This document shows, piece by piece, positions 10,932 through 19,497 of a DNA stretch of 64,000 nt. The position numbers were made by a program, and so were the translations under genes. A model generated the notes under the pieces. That model ran no database searches. It worked only from the letters and a program-made list of their open reading frames with translations, and was not told the origin of the DNA. The stretch's first letter is position 1; each line of letters starts with the position of its first letter. Source of the stretch: Caulobacteraceae bacterium (lineage in GTDB: Bacteria > Pseudomonadota > Alphaproteobacteria > Caulobacterales > Caulobacteraceae); the NCBI GenBank assembly GCA_019695035.1, contig JAIBAU010000011.1, positions 20,951 through 84,950 on the forward strand, given 5' to 3'.

Positions 10932-11180
10932 GTCCGGAAGCCCCTTGCGCCGGTCCTGTCGCGGCGCACTTCCGGCGACTGAAACAGAACGGCGGTCACC
11001 TAACAAGCGAAAGTCGCACGAGAAACCACGATTGGTTCAAGTTTCGCGGCTTGAGAGAATTGCACCCGTGTAACGCTCTCAAAAAGCGCAACGATTTCAG
11101 CCTGAACCACAACCATGCATGCGGAGATGCAAACCGGCTCGCGGAAAGGTTGGTTAAGGAGGGCGATGCGCGCAGCGCGT
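10932..11180. other. Upstream region of the RTX gene (249 bases)
   Basis: This is the most AT-rich non-coding stretch nearby and presumably carries the RTX promoter. No gene was found in it. It contains the inverted repeat described at 11051-11082. A TTGAAC hexamer on the minus strand is a possible -35, but no convincing -10 follows. Confidence 0.5.
11051..11082. promoter_or_regulatory. Inverted repeat TTGAGAG-N18-CTCTCAA upstream of the RTX gene
   Basis: Two perfect 7-bp arms (11051-11057 and 11076-11082) flank 18 bases, about 120-150 bases upstream of the RTX start. The spacing suits a dimeric regulator site and is too loose for a terminator. Function is inference. Confidence 0.35.
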
Positions 11181-11266
11181 TGGTGCCCCAGGCCGGACTC
11201 GAACCAGCACTTCCTTGCAGAAAGCAGATTTTGAGTCTGCCGCGTCTACCATTTCGCCACTGGGGC
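11181..11266 (-). tRNA. tRNA-Leu (anticodon CAA)
   Basis: The reverse strand folds as an 86-nt class II tRNA with encoded CCA. The acceptor GCCCCAG pairs with CTGGGGC. The anticodon stem GCAGA/TCTGC holds the loop CTCAAAA, giving anticodon CAA (reads UUG). A long variable arm typical of leucine tRNA follows, and the T arm carries GGTTCGAGTCC. Confidence 0.95.
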
Positions 11267-11327
11267 ACAGTGCGAGGCGGCGCAATCTAGCGATGGCGCC
11301 TCACGGGTCAACGCCGGTTGCGGCCGG

Positions 11328-13403
11328 TCAGGTATGCAGCGAGACGTCGCCCTCCAGGACAGCCTGCTGAAGCACGGGGGCTTCGCCCGGGCGCCAGAGC
11401 GGCACCGTGTGCAGCACCCGATAGGTCAACGGACCGCCGTCTTCGCCGGGCGCGCGTTCGTAGGGGTGAGGCAGGCCGACGAACTCGCACGTCAGGGTGT
11501 CCGCAGTGCAGGTGACGAGACCGTAGCCGTGACCGCCGCTGTCCAGGAACTTCAGGTGCGGCGAGCAGTCGGGGTTGTGCAGGGCCTTGGCGCGGGCCAC
11601 GTCATGCGTGGCCTGCAGCTCGAAGGACGCGCGCACGCCATGCAGGCAGGTGAAGTCCATCGCCGCGACCGTTGGCGCCCCGTTGGGCGGATCGTAGACC
11701 GCGAGCGCGCGCAAGGGGTCGTCCGGCTTCGTCACGCGAGGCAGCACCTCGCCGCCCCCGACCGACGAGATCGATCCCGTGACGAACTCGAAACCGACGG
11801 GCTCGAACGGGTGCGGCGGCAGGCTCGGGGCCAGAACGCCCGCGAAGAAGGCGTGGCGGTCGCCGGCCACCGTACCGAAGCCGGTGATTCCGCGCTTGCG
11901 GACGAAGTCGAGGATTTCGCCCCGCTCGGCCCGGTGACCGGCCCAGTCGGCGACCATGTACATGCCGTAGCCGCCGTCTGCGGGCCATTCCGGGCGACCG
12001 GGAGCCTTGGGCGTATTCTGGGGATCGGCCCGCCAGTCGAGCGCGCCCATGGAATTGCCCCAGACCTTCCAGGTTGCCCGGCTTTTTCCGAGGCGATCGA
12101 GGAACCAGGCCTTCTGTTCGGCGCCCAGGATGGAAGCCGGCGGCTCGTTCTTGCGCCAGTTGGGCGCCTCATCGTTTCCGAAGCGGATCTTGTCCGGGGG
12201 ATTGCCCCCCTCATAGGTGCGCCCGGCGTCGATGATCCGGACGACCTCATCGGGGGCGAAAGGATAGCCTTCGACGCCGAAGACGTTGCGGTCGTCGTTG
12301 ACCGGGTTGGGGCCCATGAACGAGTGGTTGTCGGTCAGCATGAGTTCGAGGTGCCGCCCGTAGTTGAACGCGCGCCACAGCTTGAGCGACGAGATGGCGG
12401 CGAGGTTCGAGGGCTCCTGGCCCAGGCCGTGCTCGTCATAGGTCGTGGGCAGGACGTTCTCGACAGCCGGTCCGACGAACACGTCCCGGCCGGCGTCCGG
12501 AAGGCGCACGCCCCGCGACGGGATGTGCTCGAACCAGGCCTGGTTGGCCGCGACCTTCAGCTTGGCGCCCGGGCGGGCCTTGCCGCCGAAAACCTGCACC
12601 GACTGGTAGCCCTGCCACGAGAATTCGTGGTTGTCCCACATGCAGACGAAGGGCCAGCGGGCGCGCGCGTCCTGGATGTCGGGGTCGCTCAGCGCCGCCT
12701 GGTAGACCAGTCGATAGTCGCCGAGCGAGCCGGGGATGTGGAACTTGCCGATGGCCTCTCCGTCGGGATAGCGCACAAAGTCGCGGATACGGCGGCCATA
12801 CCGCCCGTCGGGCTGGTCCTCGGGGTAGACGGTCACCTCGTAGATGAAATCTCCGAGGTGAAGGACGAAGTCGAGCCGCTGGTCCGCCGGACGCCGCTCA
12901 TCCTCGAAAATCATTCGCCGGTAGGCGTTCTGAGCGCCCTCGTTCGGGCTCTGGCACGAGACGAAGGTAAAGCGCACCGGCCTGCCGTCGTTTGGAGCCG
13001 GAGCCGTCAGCGTCCGGCCGATGCGGGAGCCGGAACCGGTCTGGTCGGTGAAGCGGTAGAAGTAGACGCTGGACGGCTTCAGGCCGGCGGCCAGCACCCG
13101 GCTGGTCCAGTCGCTCTCCGCCTTGGGTTCGGCGCGACTGACCGCGATCACCCTCTGGAAGGCTTCATCCTCGGCGATTTCCACGGTCAGCACCGGCGCC
13201 GGCTGGCCGGGCGTGGCCGGGCGTCGCGTCCAGAGGATCACGCTGTCCGGCAGAGGATCCCCCGAGGCCACTCCCTGCGGATAGAGGTCGCGGCGCTCGG
13301 TCCACCGCACCCTGGATGGACGGGCCTCGGCGCGACCCCAGGCAAGGCTGGCCCCCATGGCGGCGGCGGCAGAGAGGAAGGTGCGGCGGTTCGAAGTGGT
13401 CAT
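11328..13403 (-). CDS. phoD: Alkaline phosphatase D family phosphodiesterase/phosphatase, Tat-exported
   Basis: The 691-aa protein starts at the ATG at 13403 (GGGAG site 8 bases upstream) with a Tat-type leader: NRRTFLS at residues 5-11, then an Ala-rich core. YPQGVASGDPLPDSVILWTR (41-60) is the PhoD N-terminal beta domain. Metal-binding signatures follow: FVSCQSPNEG near 148-157, HLGDFIYE at 182-189, MWDNHE, and VAGDRHAFF late in the chain. PhoD enzymes use Fe/Ca centres to release phosphate from phosphoesters outside the cytoplasm. At 691 aa it is longer than typical family members (about 500-580 aa). The neighbouring AraC-type gene is divergent. Confidence 0.9.
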   Translation of the reverse strand: MTTSNRRTFLSAAAAMGASLAWGRAEARPSRVRWTERRDLYPQGVASGDPLPDSVILWTRRPATPGQPAPVLTVEIAEDEAFQRVIAVSRAEPKAESDWTSRVLAAGLKPSSVYFYRFTDQTGSGSRIGRTLTAPAPNDGRPVRFTFVSCQSPNEGAQNAYRRMIFEDERRPADQRLDFVLHLGDFIYEVTVYPEDQPDGRYGRRIRDFVRYPDGEAIGKFHIPGSLGDYRLVYQAALSDPDIQDARARWPFVCMWDNHEFSWQGYQSVQVFGGKARPGAKLKVAANQAWFEHIPSRGVRLPDAGRDVFVGPAVENVLPTTYDEHGLGQEPSNLAAISSLKLWRAFNYGRHLELMLTDNHSFMGPNPVNDDRNVFGVEGYPFAPDEVVRIIDAGRTYEGGNPPDKIRFGNDEAPNWRKNEPPASILGAEQKAWFLDRLGKSRATWKVWGNSMGALDWRADPQNTPKAPGRPEWPADGGYGMYMVADWAGHRAERGEILDFVRKRGITGFGTVAGDRHAFFAGVLAPSLPPHPFEPVGFEFVTGSISSVGGGEVLPRVTKPDDPLRALAVYDPPNGAPTVAAMDFTCLHGVRASFELQATHDVARAKALHNPDCSPHLKFLDSGGHGYGLVTCTADTLTCEFVGLPHPYERAPGEDGGPLTYRVLHTVPLWRPGEAPVLQQAVLEGDVSLHT

Positions 13404-13514
13404 GGCGAGGCTCCCAGCCCGGCCAGTAGGCGGGCTGATCCGGCTGCGCGCCAATGAATCTCTTGTAATGCAACGCGTCTTGCACGGAATTGACCTGGGG
13501 CGGATGCTTCCCTC

Positions 13515-14207
13515 ATGGCTTCAAAGCCCCAGATCCTGCGGAACGTGCGGGCCGGTCGGGAGTCTATTCCACCGGGCCATGACGCACCGCGCCACCGGCA
13601 TCTCCGCGCCTACGCCCTCGTTGTCGTGCGGGGCGCCGTCGCCCAGGCGAGCTACGCGGGGCGGGTGGTGGCCCGGTCCGGCGACGTCCTCCTGCAGCCG
13701 ACCCTGGACTGCCACGCCAATGCGCTGCAGAGCGCCGGCGTGGACATCCTTCGCCTGCCGTGGGGCCGCGTAGAGGACCTTGGGGGATGCTACCGCCTCG
13801 CTGACCTGGACGAGGTGGTCCGCCTGGCCGAGCGCGACGCCCAGGAGGCGGGCCTGCGGCTGGCGGCCGAGATCGCCGCGGCCGCGCGCGGACCGTCGGC
13901 CAACGACTGGCCCGATCTCCTGGCCGCGGACATCTGCAGTGTCCAGGAGTTGAGAGCCTGGGCGGAGACCCGCGGGCTCCGGGCCGAAACTGTTTCGCGC
14001 GGATTCGCGCGCGCCTTCGGCGTCACCCCCGGTCGTTTCCGGGCCGAGCTCCAGGCGCGACGGGCATGGCTCAGGATCACCGGCTCGCGGGACCCCCTGG
14101 CGCGCATCGCCGCGGACACCGGCTACTGCAATCAGCCGCACATGTCGCGGGCCGTCAGCCGGCTGACCGGGGCCAGCCCGAACGTCTGGCGGTCACGACC
14201 CGCCTAG
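13515..14207 (+). CDS. AraC-family transcriptional regulator
   Basis: This 230-aa protein has an N-terminal cupin-like sensing half (GHDAPRHRHLRAYALVVV, then SGDVLLQPTLDCHAN, a metal- or ligand-binding barrel pattern). The C-terminal double helix-turn-helix begins at AETRGLRAETVSRGFARAFGVTPGRFRAELQ and continues through RIAADTGYCNQPHMSRAVSRLTGASPNVWR, the AraC signature. It is divergent from the PhoD gene across a 111-base gap and could regulate it, but no operator was identified. Its last 4 bases overlap the convergent membrane-protein gene. Confidence 0.9.
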   Translation: MASKPQILRNVRAGRESIPPGHDAPRHRHLRAYALVVVRGAVAQASYAGRVVARSGDVLLQPTLDCHANALQSAGVDILRLPWGRVEDLGGCYRLADLDEVVRLAERDAQEAGLRLAAEIAAAARGPSANDWPDLLAADICSVQELRAWAETRGLRAETVSRGFARAFGVTPGRFRAELQARRAWLRITGSRDPLARIAADTGYCNQPHMSRAVSRLTGASPNVWRSRPA

Positions 14208-14731
14208 GCCGCCGCGGGATCGCGGCCTGTCTGCAGAATGCCGCGGGCGCGGATCCACATCTCGATACGGCTGACGACGAGCAGGCCGCCCGCGAACAGC
14301 ATGAAGCCGATGTCCGTGACCCCGTGCGGGATACCGAACTGCTGCTCGTGCCCCTCCAGATAGCCCCGGAAGGCGTACCGCAGGCCGAACAGCACGAAGA
14401 TGAACACGAGCCCCAAGGGCGAGGCCTGGGCCATCAGGCGGTCGGAGTCGGGGTCGCGGTGGATGTCGATGGTCTTGCCCCGCCACCAGCCGATGGCCGC
14501 GCCCGCCAGCGCGGTCGCGCCCAGCCCGGCAAGGACCATCGGCCCGAAGACCGGATGGAACTGCATGCTGACGCCCCAGATTCCGAAGGCCAGCAGGGCC
14601 AACAGGATGACAGGGCCGATCCACATCAGGTCTGGATTCAGCGGCCGCGCCTGGCGATTCCGCAACAGGATGATGACCGCGGCCACGGCGATCCCGATGA
14701 GCGGCGTCAGATGCTGGACGTCCGTCTGCAT
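14204..14731 (-). CDS. Multi-pass membrane protein, unknown function
   Basis: The 175-aa product has about five hydrophobic segments: LIGIAVAAVIILL, LMWIGPVILLALLAFGIWG, GPMVLAGLGATALAGAAIGWW, GLVFIFVLFGLRYAF and GFMLFAGGLLVV. A cytosolic-looking loop (RGKTIDIHRDPDSDRLM) separates segments 3 and 4. This resembles the CcdC/DUF1453-type membrane family, from memory and not verified. It lies 2 bases downstream of the FAH-family gene end and is probably cotranscribed with it. Confidence 0.7.
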   Translation of the reverse strand: MQTDVQHLTPLIGIAVAAVIILLRNRQARPLNPDLMWIGPVILLALLAFGIWGVSMQFHPVFGPMVLAGLGATALAGAAIGWWRGKTIDIHRDPDSDRLMAQASPLGLVFIFVLFGLRYAFRGYLEGHEQQFGIPHGVTDIGFMLFAGGLLVVSRIEMWIRARGILQTGRDPAAA

Positions 14732-14733
14732 GG

Positions 14734-15747
14734 CTAGGCTCCCCTGAGAGCCACCGTCTGCTCGATGGCCCCGAAAATGGTGTGATGCCGGTCGTCCAGC
14801 ATCTCGATGCGCACTGTATCGCCGCCGCGAAGGAATTCGGTTTCAGGCTTTCCGCGAAGGATGGTCTCGACCGTGCGCACTTCGGCTATGCAACTGTAGC
14901 CGAGGCCGCCCTCGCTGACCGGCTTGCCGGGCCCTCCGTCCGTGTCACGGTTCGACACAGTGCCGGAGCCGATGACCGACCCGGCCGCCAGGTCTCGCGT
15001 CCTGGCGGCGTGGGCCACCAGGGTTCCGAAGTCGAAGGTCATGTCCTGACCGGCGTCAGCCTGGCCGAACAGCTTGCCGTTCAAGGACACCTGCAGCGGC
15101 CCGTGCAGCTTGCCATCTCGCCAACGGCCACCGAGGGCGTCGGGGGTCACGGCCACGGGCGACAGGGCGGAATGGGGCTTCGACTGGACGAAGCCGAAAC
15201 CCTTGGCCAGCTCGGCCGGGATCAGGTTTCGCAGGCTGACGTCATTGACCAGGCAGACCAGGCGGATGGCCTGCAGCGCCTCCTCGCGCGTCGCGCCCTG
15301 CGGCACGTCGCCGACGATCACCGCGACCTCGGCCTCGAGATCGCAGCCCCACGCCTCGTCGCCCAGGGGAATGGGATCACGGGGCGCGAGGAATTGGTCG
15401 GACGCGCCCTGGTACATCAGGGGATCGGTCCAGAAGCTCTCCGGCATCTCCGCGCCGCGCGCCTGGCGGACCAGGGCGACGTGGTTCACGTAGGCGGAGC
15501 CATCGGCCCACTGGTAGGCGCGCGGCAAGGGCGAGGCCGCCTCGCGCTCGTGGAAGCGCTCCCGCGGCACGGCGCCGTGTTCAAGGCTCGCCGCCAGGCC
15601 GCGCAGCTGGGGCTCCACAGTCTCCCAGTCGTCCAGCGCCGCCTGCAGGGTGGGCGCGATCAGATCGGCGTCGGTGTACCAGGCGAGGTCATCGGAGACG
15701 ACGACGAGGTGGCCGTCCCGGCCGGACTTGAGCGATGCGAGTTTCAT
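14734..15747 (-). CDS. Fumarylacetoacetate hydrolase family protein
   Basis: The 337-aa enzyme carries the FAH fold. The metal ligands are expected in DLEAEVAVIVGDVP, and LVNDVSLRNLIPAELAKGFGFVQSKP and GSGTVSNRDTDGGPGKP are characteristic of proteobacterial fumarylacetoacetases. The role would be to split fumarylacetoacetate into fumarate and acetoacetate, the last step of tyrosine and phenylalanine breakdown. This is supported by homogentisate dioxygenase (22551) and 4-hydroxyphenylpyruvate dioxygenase (25180) on the same strand. Other FAH-family hydrolases look alike, so the substrate is inferred from context. Confidence 0.85.
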   Translation of the reverse strand: MKLASLKSGRDGHLVVVSDDLAWYTDADLIAPTLQAALDDWETVEPQLRGLAASLEHGAVPRERFHEREAASPLPRAYQWADGSAYVNHVALVRQARGAEMPESFWTDPLMYQGASDQFLAPRDPIPLGDEAWGCDLEAEVAVIVGDVPQGATREEALQAIRLVCLVNDVSLRNLIPAELAKGFGFVQSKPHSALSPVAVTPDALGGRWRDGKLHGPLQVSLNGKLFGQADAGQDMTFDFGTLVAHAARTRDLAAGSVIGSGTVSNRDTDGGPGKPVSEGGLGYSCIAEVRTVETILRGKPETEFLRGGDTVRIEMLDDRHHTIFGAIEQTVALRGA

Positions 15748-15786
15748 AGGCCTCGCTTAGAGCATTTTTCGGCCGATGGGAGCCCG

Positions 15787-16536
15787 CTACGCGTGGCCTC
15801 CCCCGCCGTGACCGCCGCCATGGCCCTTGTGGCCGTCCGGCGCGGGCGTAAGCAGGGCCTTCTGGGCCGCCATCATTTCCTCGACCGTGTGGGGCCGGTT
15901 CCAGAAATCACAGAAGTCGAGCACCGCCTTACGGATGGCGTCGACCTGGTCGATCGACGGAGCGTCCCCCTTGCCGCAGGCGCAGGGCGCGTGGCCGCAG
16001 ACCGAGCAACTCGCCCCCGCCGAGGATGAGGCGTTCGCCGCCGTTGAAACGGTGATGTTGACCTGGGTCGGACCCGCGCCCGCGGTCGTCGCAGCATCTT
16101 GGGGCGTCGCCCCCGCGTGCTCGACCGACGCCGCATGGACCGGTTTGGGGGCGGGTTTGGACGGCTTGACGGGACCCCTCAGCGCCTCTCCCAGTTCCTT
16201 GGTGAGGCGCCCCAACGGTCCGCCGAAGATCGCGACGGGGCCCAGGCGCAGGGTGATCTCGTCGAACAGCTTCTGCGCCGTGGACATGACATTGGGGCGC
16301 GTCGCCGCGGCCGCCGTCCGCGCCTTGTCCAGGATCGCCTTGTGGATCGACTTGCAGGCGTCGGCGCGCCGCCGCCAGACCAGCTCCTCGGTCCGACGAC
16401 GCCCGAAGTAATAGCCCAGGTACAGGATAAGGAAGGCCAGCAGCACGCCCACGATCAGGACCCAGGGCGTGGTCAGCGATACCGGCGCGTAGTCGGCGGC
16501 CGGAGCCATGCCGTCCTGAAAGTCGCCTGGTTCCAT
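15787..16536 (-). CDS. Membrane-anchored protein with Cys cluster and His/Gly-rich tail
   Basis: The family is not recognised. The ATG at 16536 is chosen because GGGGAGG lies just upstream; it gives 249 aa. A single membrane helix (about 22-43, TPWVLIVGVLLAFLILYLGYYF) is followed by a basic stretch, an Ala/Pro/Lys-rich linker, a Cys cluster CSVCGHAPCAC, a helical segment DAIRKAVLDFCDFWNRP and a C-terminal tail rich in His and Gly. The Cys and His clusters suggest zinc or other metal binding (inference). It is followed by no obvious operon partner. Confidence 0.65.
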   Translation of the reverse strand: MEPGDFQDGMAPAADYAPVSLTTPWVLIVGVLLAFLILYLGYYFGRRRTEELVWRRRADACKSIHKAILDKARTAAAATRPNVMSTAQKLFDEITLRLGPVAIFGGPLGRLTKELGEALRGPVKPSKPAPKPVHAASVEHAGATPQDAATTAGAGPTQVNITVSTAANASSSAGASCSVCGHAPCACGKGDAPSIDQVDAIRKAVLDFCDFWNRPHTVEEMMAAQKALLTPAPDGHKGHGGGHGGGGHA

Positions 16537-16649
16537 GGCCGCCTCCCCACGCTGCACTCGGCGGAGCGCTCAATCCACGATCATGGCGCCGCTTGCCGCC
16601 CCGGCCAACGGGAAAAGGTTAACAGACCGCGCCGGGTTAACCTTGCTGC

Positions 16650-17306
16650 TTAACGCTTCAGAGCCGCGATGCCGGCCATGACCGGCTCGAGCAGGGCGTC
16701 CATGATGGACAGGGCCTCGACCTCGTTTGGGGCGATGGCGCAGCTGTCGTCGCGGATGACGAGATGGGCGCGGTCCCGGCACGGTTCGGTGTGGGCCAGG
16801 TGAGAGGGCCGCACGAACTCGATATAGCGGTGAACGACTTCCTCGACCGGCCGGCCCCTGCTGGCGATATCGCGCAGCACCCGCCGGGCCAGGCGCACGT
16901 CCGCCGGCGTCTCGACGAAGATGGTCAGGTCGAACTGGTCGGCGAAGGGCCCGGCCAGCACGTGGATGCCTTCCACGATGATGTAGGGACGCGGCGCCAC
17001 GGCCACGGTCTGGTCCAGGCGCGAATGGGTGCGCATGTCATACTTGGGCCGGTCCACCACCTCGCCCCGGCCCAACCGTCCCAGATGCTGACCCAGCATG
17101 GCCAGGTCCTTCGACGCCGGGTCGTCGAAATTGAAGCGGTCCGGATCGAACGGCGCGTCCTTGGGCCGGCCGACGTAATAGTCGTCGTCCGAGACGATCA
17201 GGCAGTTGGCCTGACCGAGGCGGTTGGCCAGGGCCATCGCAAGCGTGGTCTTGCCCGAGCCGGATCCGCCGGTGATGGCGATGAGGATGGGCGCCGACTG
17301 GGTCAT
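16650..17306 (-). CDS. udk: Uridine kinase family P-loop kinase
   Basis: This 218-aa protein has a Walker A motif GGSGSGKT at residues 13-20, then SDDDYYV (substrate region), YDMRTHSR and YIIVEGIHVLAG, all uridine kinase/phosphoribulokinase family motifs in the usual order. It would phosphorylate uridine or cytidine in pyrimidine salvage. The length fits bacterial Udk (about 210 aa). The start ATG at 17306 lies immediately before the P-loop strand. Substrate specificity within the family is not certain. Confidence 0.8.
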   Translation of the reverse strand: MTQSAPILIAITGGSGSGKTTLAMALANRLGQANCLIVSDDDYYVGRPKDAPFDPDRFNFDDPASKDLAMLGQHLGRLGRGEVVDRPKYDMRTHSRLDQTVAVAPRPYIIVEGIHVLAGPFADQFDLTIFVETPADVRLARRVLRDIASRGRPVEEVVHRYIEFVRPSHLAHTEPCRDRAHLVIRDDSCAIAPNEVEALSIMDALLEPVMAGIAALKR

Positions 17307-17362
17307 CGCCGCTGCCTAGCCCGTCTGCCGTCCACCGGGCAAGGCGGCGGCGCCCGTCGGGA

Positions 17363-17623
17363 TCATCCGGGTTGGCGGACCAATCCGAACGCCTGGGCCT
17401 CGCGTTCGCCCAGGCGGGCGGTCACCTCGCACAGGACGTCGCCGCCCGGATCCTTGAACCACAAGTAGTTGCGTTCGACCTCGACCTCGTCGCCTCCGGG
17501 CGCCAGCGCCTGGTAGGTGTCGCCCCAGGGCGTGACCTGGACCAGCTCGCGCCAGCTCAGCGTCAGGGCCTGGGCCAGTTCGTCGGCGGCGAGGTCGGTC
17601 AGGTCCTGGTCGGTCGCGGGCAT
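17363..17623 (-). CDS. Small cytosolic protein of unknown function
   Basis: The 86-aa acidic protein has no signal peptide. It has a helical N-terminus (LTDLAADELAQALTLSWRELVQ) followed by alternating strands (VTPWGDTYQAL, VEVERNYLWF, VLCEVTAR). It is probably an alphaproteobacterial orphan family and no function is assigned. It lies 31 bases downstream of the exported TonB_C-domain gene on the same strand. Confidence 0.6.
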   Translation of the reverse strand: MPATDQDLTDLAADELAQALTLSWRELVQVTPWGDTYQALAPGGDEVEVERNYLWFKDPGGDVLCEVTARLGEREAQAFGLVRQPG

Positions 17624-17654
17624 GCCGCACAGATAGGGCCCCGCCCCGCCGACG

Positions 17655-19352
17655 TCACCCCAGGCGCCAGTTCACCGGCACCCGCACCTGCGCTCCCTCG
17701 ACCGAACGGCCGTCGACGGTCGCCTGCATGCGGAAGAATTGCATGATGGCGATAGTGGCCTCGCCGAAGCCCGCGCCGGCCGGGCTTTCGCTGACCACGA
17801 CGCAGCGCGTCAGCGTCCCCTCGCGGGTCACCTGGCACTGGACCATGGCCTGACCGTTCAGTTCCTGGTCTCGCGCCCGGGCCGGATAGTACTGCTCCAG
17901 TTCTGCGCCGGTGGGGCGTTGGACCCAGACGGGGTTGGTGATCCGAGCGCGCGCGTCGGAGCCGCCCTGCACGGGCGCCGGCGGTGCGGGGACGACGATC
18001 GGCGGCCCCCCGTACTCCCGCCGCTCCTCCCTCGGCACTGTCTGGATGACCAGCGGCGGAGGCGCTCCGGCCGACGGCGGCGCCGGGCGAGGCCGGGGCG
18101 GGTCGCCGAAGGTGATGGTTATGCGGATGCTGGTGTCCTCGAGGGGCTCGCCCTCCCGCGACCAGGGGTCCAGACGGTACAGCTTGGCGACCTGCTGGGC
18201 GGCGCGGCCGAAGCCGTAGCCCGCGGGTTGCTCGGACTCGATCTCGCAAGCGGCGAAGCGGCCTTCCTTGCCCACGGTGCAGGTCATGGTCACGCGCGGC
18301 TGCTCGGACATGCGGCCGACCCCGGCCGGATAGGCAGCGTCGATTTCGGCCGATGTCGGGCGGTGCAGCCAGTTGGGGGTGATCGGCCCGCCGGGCGGCG
18401 AAATCTCGTCGTAGAGCAGGAAGTTCTCCAGCGCGTCGAACTGGTAGAAGGTTTCCGCCACGTCCGTCGCTTCGGCGTCCAGCTGCAGCCGGCGGGTGAC
18501 CGGGCCGTAGTCCACCTCCGGAATGTTGTCGTCGATGTCGTCGAAGGCGGCCTGCATCCATTGCCACAGCTGCCTGCGGGTGGCGGGCGAGGCTCGAAGC
18601 GCGCCCAGCAGCGCGGCCTCATCGACGCCGGATCCGGCGAAATAGTCGAGCGCGACGACGCGGATGGCGTGAGCGGCGTAGAGGCTCTCCGTGAACTCGA
18701 TGTGGCTGCGGTGCTCCGGATCGCACTTGGCCAGGGCCCGTTCGTAGGTGCCTTGCCGCTTGTAGGTATCGACCACCTCGTCGATGCGGACGCGGATCGC
18801 CAGCACGTCGCGGACCTTGTTGCGCGCACCCTCGCCGATCTCGCGCCACATGCAGTCCCCGACGTCTGCGTAGGGGGACACGCGCGCCGCCGGAATGGGC
18901 GGGTTCGGTGCGGCGGGCCGGCTCGTGGTCGGGGCCGCCTCGGGCTTCGGCGGCGGCGGCGGGGCGGAGGGCGTCGGCGCGTCGCAACGCTTGCGCGTCA
19001 CCCCTGAAGCGCCCTCGGTCAGGCTGGAACCATCGGCGGACAGACTGAGACGCACCGGGCGCGTCACCACCGCGGCTCCACCGCCGGGGCTGGTTCGCAC
19101 GACAATCTCGACATCGCGGTCGCCGAGCGCCCTCACCTCGGTGATTGGACCGGACGCGTCCGGCAGCGAGAGGTGGTCGGCCCCAACCTCGATCACATCC
19201 ACGCCCCGGCCGAAGCAGCGGGCTCCGGGCGCGGCCCAGCGGCCGAAGAACTGGGCGGGCGGCGCCGCGGGCGCATCGGCGGCCCGGGAGGGCTGGGCGT
19301 CGGTCAACGCCGCGGCGGCGATCGCGCCCGCCGCCAAAATCAAAGTCCGCAC
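17655..19352 (-). CDS. Exported protein with two TonB C-terminal-like domains and an orphan helical domain
   Basis: The GTG at 19352 is preferred because it has a GGGG site 7 bases upstream and opens directly with a signal peptide (RTLILAAGAIAAAAL ... SRA); an earlier TTG is possible. The product is 565 aa. After the signal comes a lipocalin-like strand segment (FGRWAAPGARCFG ... LSLPDASG), a Pro-rich linker, then a helical domain from DVGDCMWREIG through ALAKCDPEHRSH to FLLYDEI. Two TonB_C-like repeats follow: ITPNWLHRPT ... VTMTCTVGKEGRFAACEIESEQP and ITNPVWVQRPT ... AMVQCQVTREGTLTRCVVVSESP. The helical domain recurs in the next gene upstream. Such periplasmic TonB_C domains may bind partner proteins; the role is unknown. 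Confidence 0.7.
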   Translation of the reverse strand: MRTLILAAGAIAAAALTDAQPSRAADAPAAPPAQFFGRWAAPGARCFGRGVDVIEVGADHLSLPDASGPITEVRALGDRDVEIVVRTSPGGGAAVVTRPVRLSLSADGSSLTEGASGVTRKRCDAPTPSAPPPPPKPEAAPTTSRPAAPNPPIPAARVSPYADVGDCMWREIGEGARNKVRDVLAIRVRIDEVVDTYKRQGTYERALAKCDPEHRSHIEFTESLYAAHAIRVVALDYFAGSGVDEAALLGALRASPATRRQLWQWMQAAFDDIDDNIPEVDYGPVTRRLQLDAEATDVAETFYQFDALENFLLYDEISPPGGPITPNWLHRPTSAEIDAAYPAGVGRMSEQPRVTMTCTVGKEGRFAACEIESEQPAGYGFGRAAQQVAKLYRLDPWSREGEPLEDTSIRITITFGDPPRPRPAPPSAGAPPPLVIQTVPREERREYGGPPIVVPAPPAPVQGGSDARARITNPVWVQRPTGAELEQYYPARARDQELNGQAMVQCQVTREGTLTRCVVVSESPAGAGFGEATIAIMQFFRMQATVDGRSVEGAQVRVPVNWRLG

Positions 19353-19497
19353 GTCCCCACCCCGGTATTGCAACGCCAGATAGAGACGCCCTGCTCGCGC
19401 CGCGTGCAAGCGTCAGATGGGCTTACAGTGCGCTCGGGGCGCCCAAATCGGTGAATGCCTCATCGACTGCGGCGCCGCGAGCACGGTTACCGCCGCC

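Noticed and set aside
11181..11266. tRNA-Leu 3' end as an integration site of an island carrying the RTX gene
   Set aside because: No direct repeat of the tRNA 3' end was found beyond the RTX gene, and no integrase or mobility gene is present.
16600..16660. TTAA-containing motifs as a CtrA binding site
   Set aside because: The spacings between TTAA half-sites here are 9 and 15 bases, not the 7 of the CtrA consensus.
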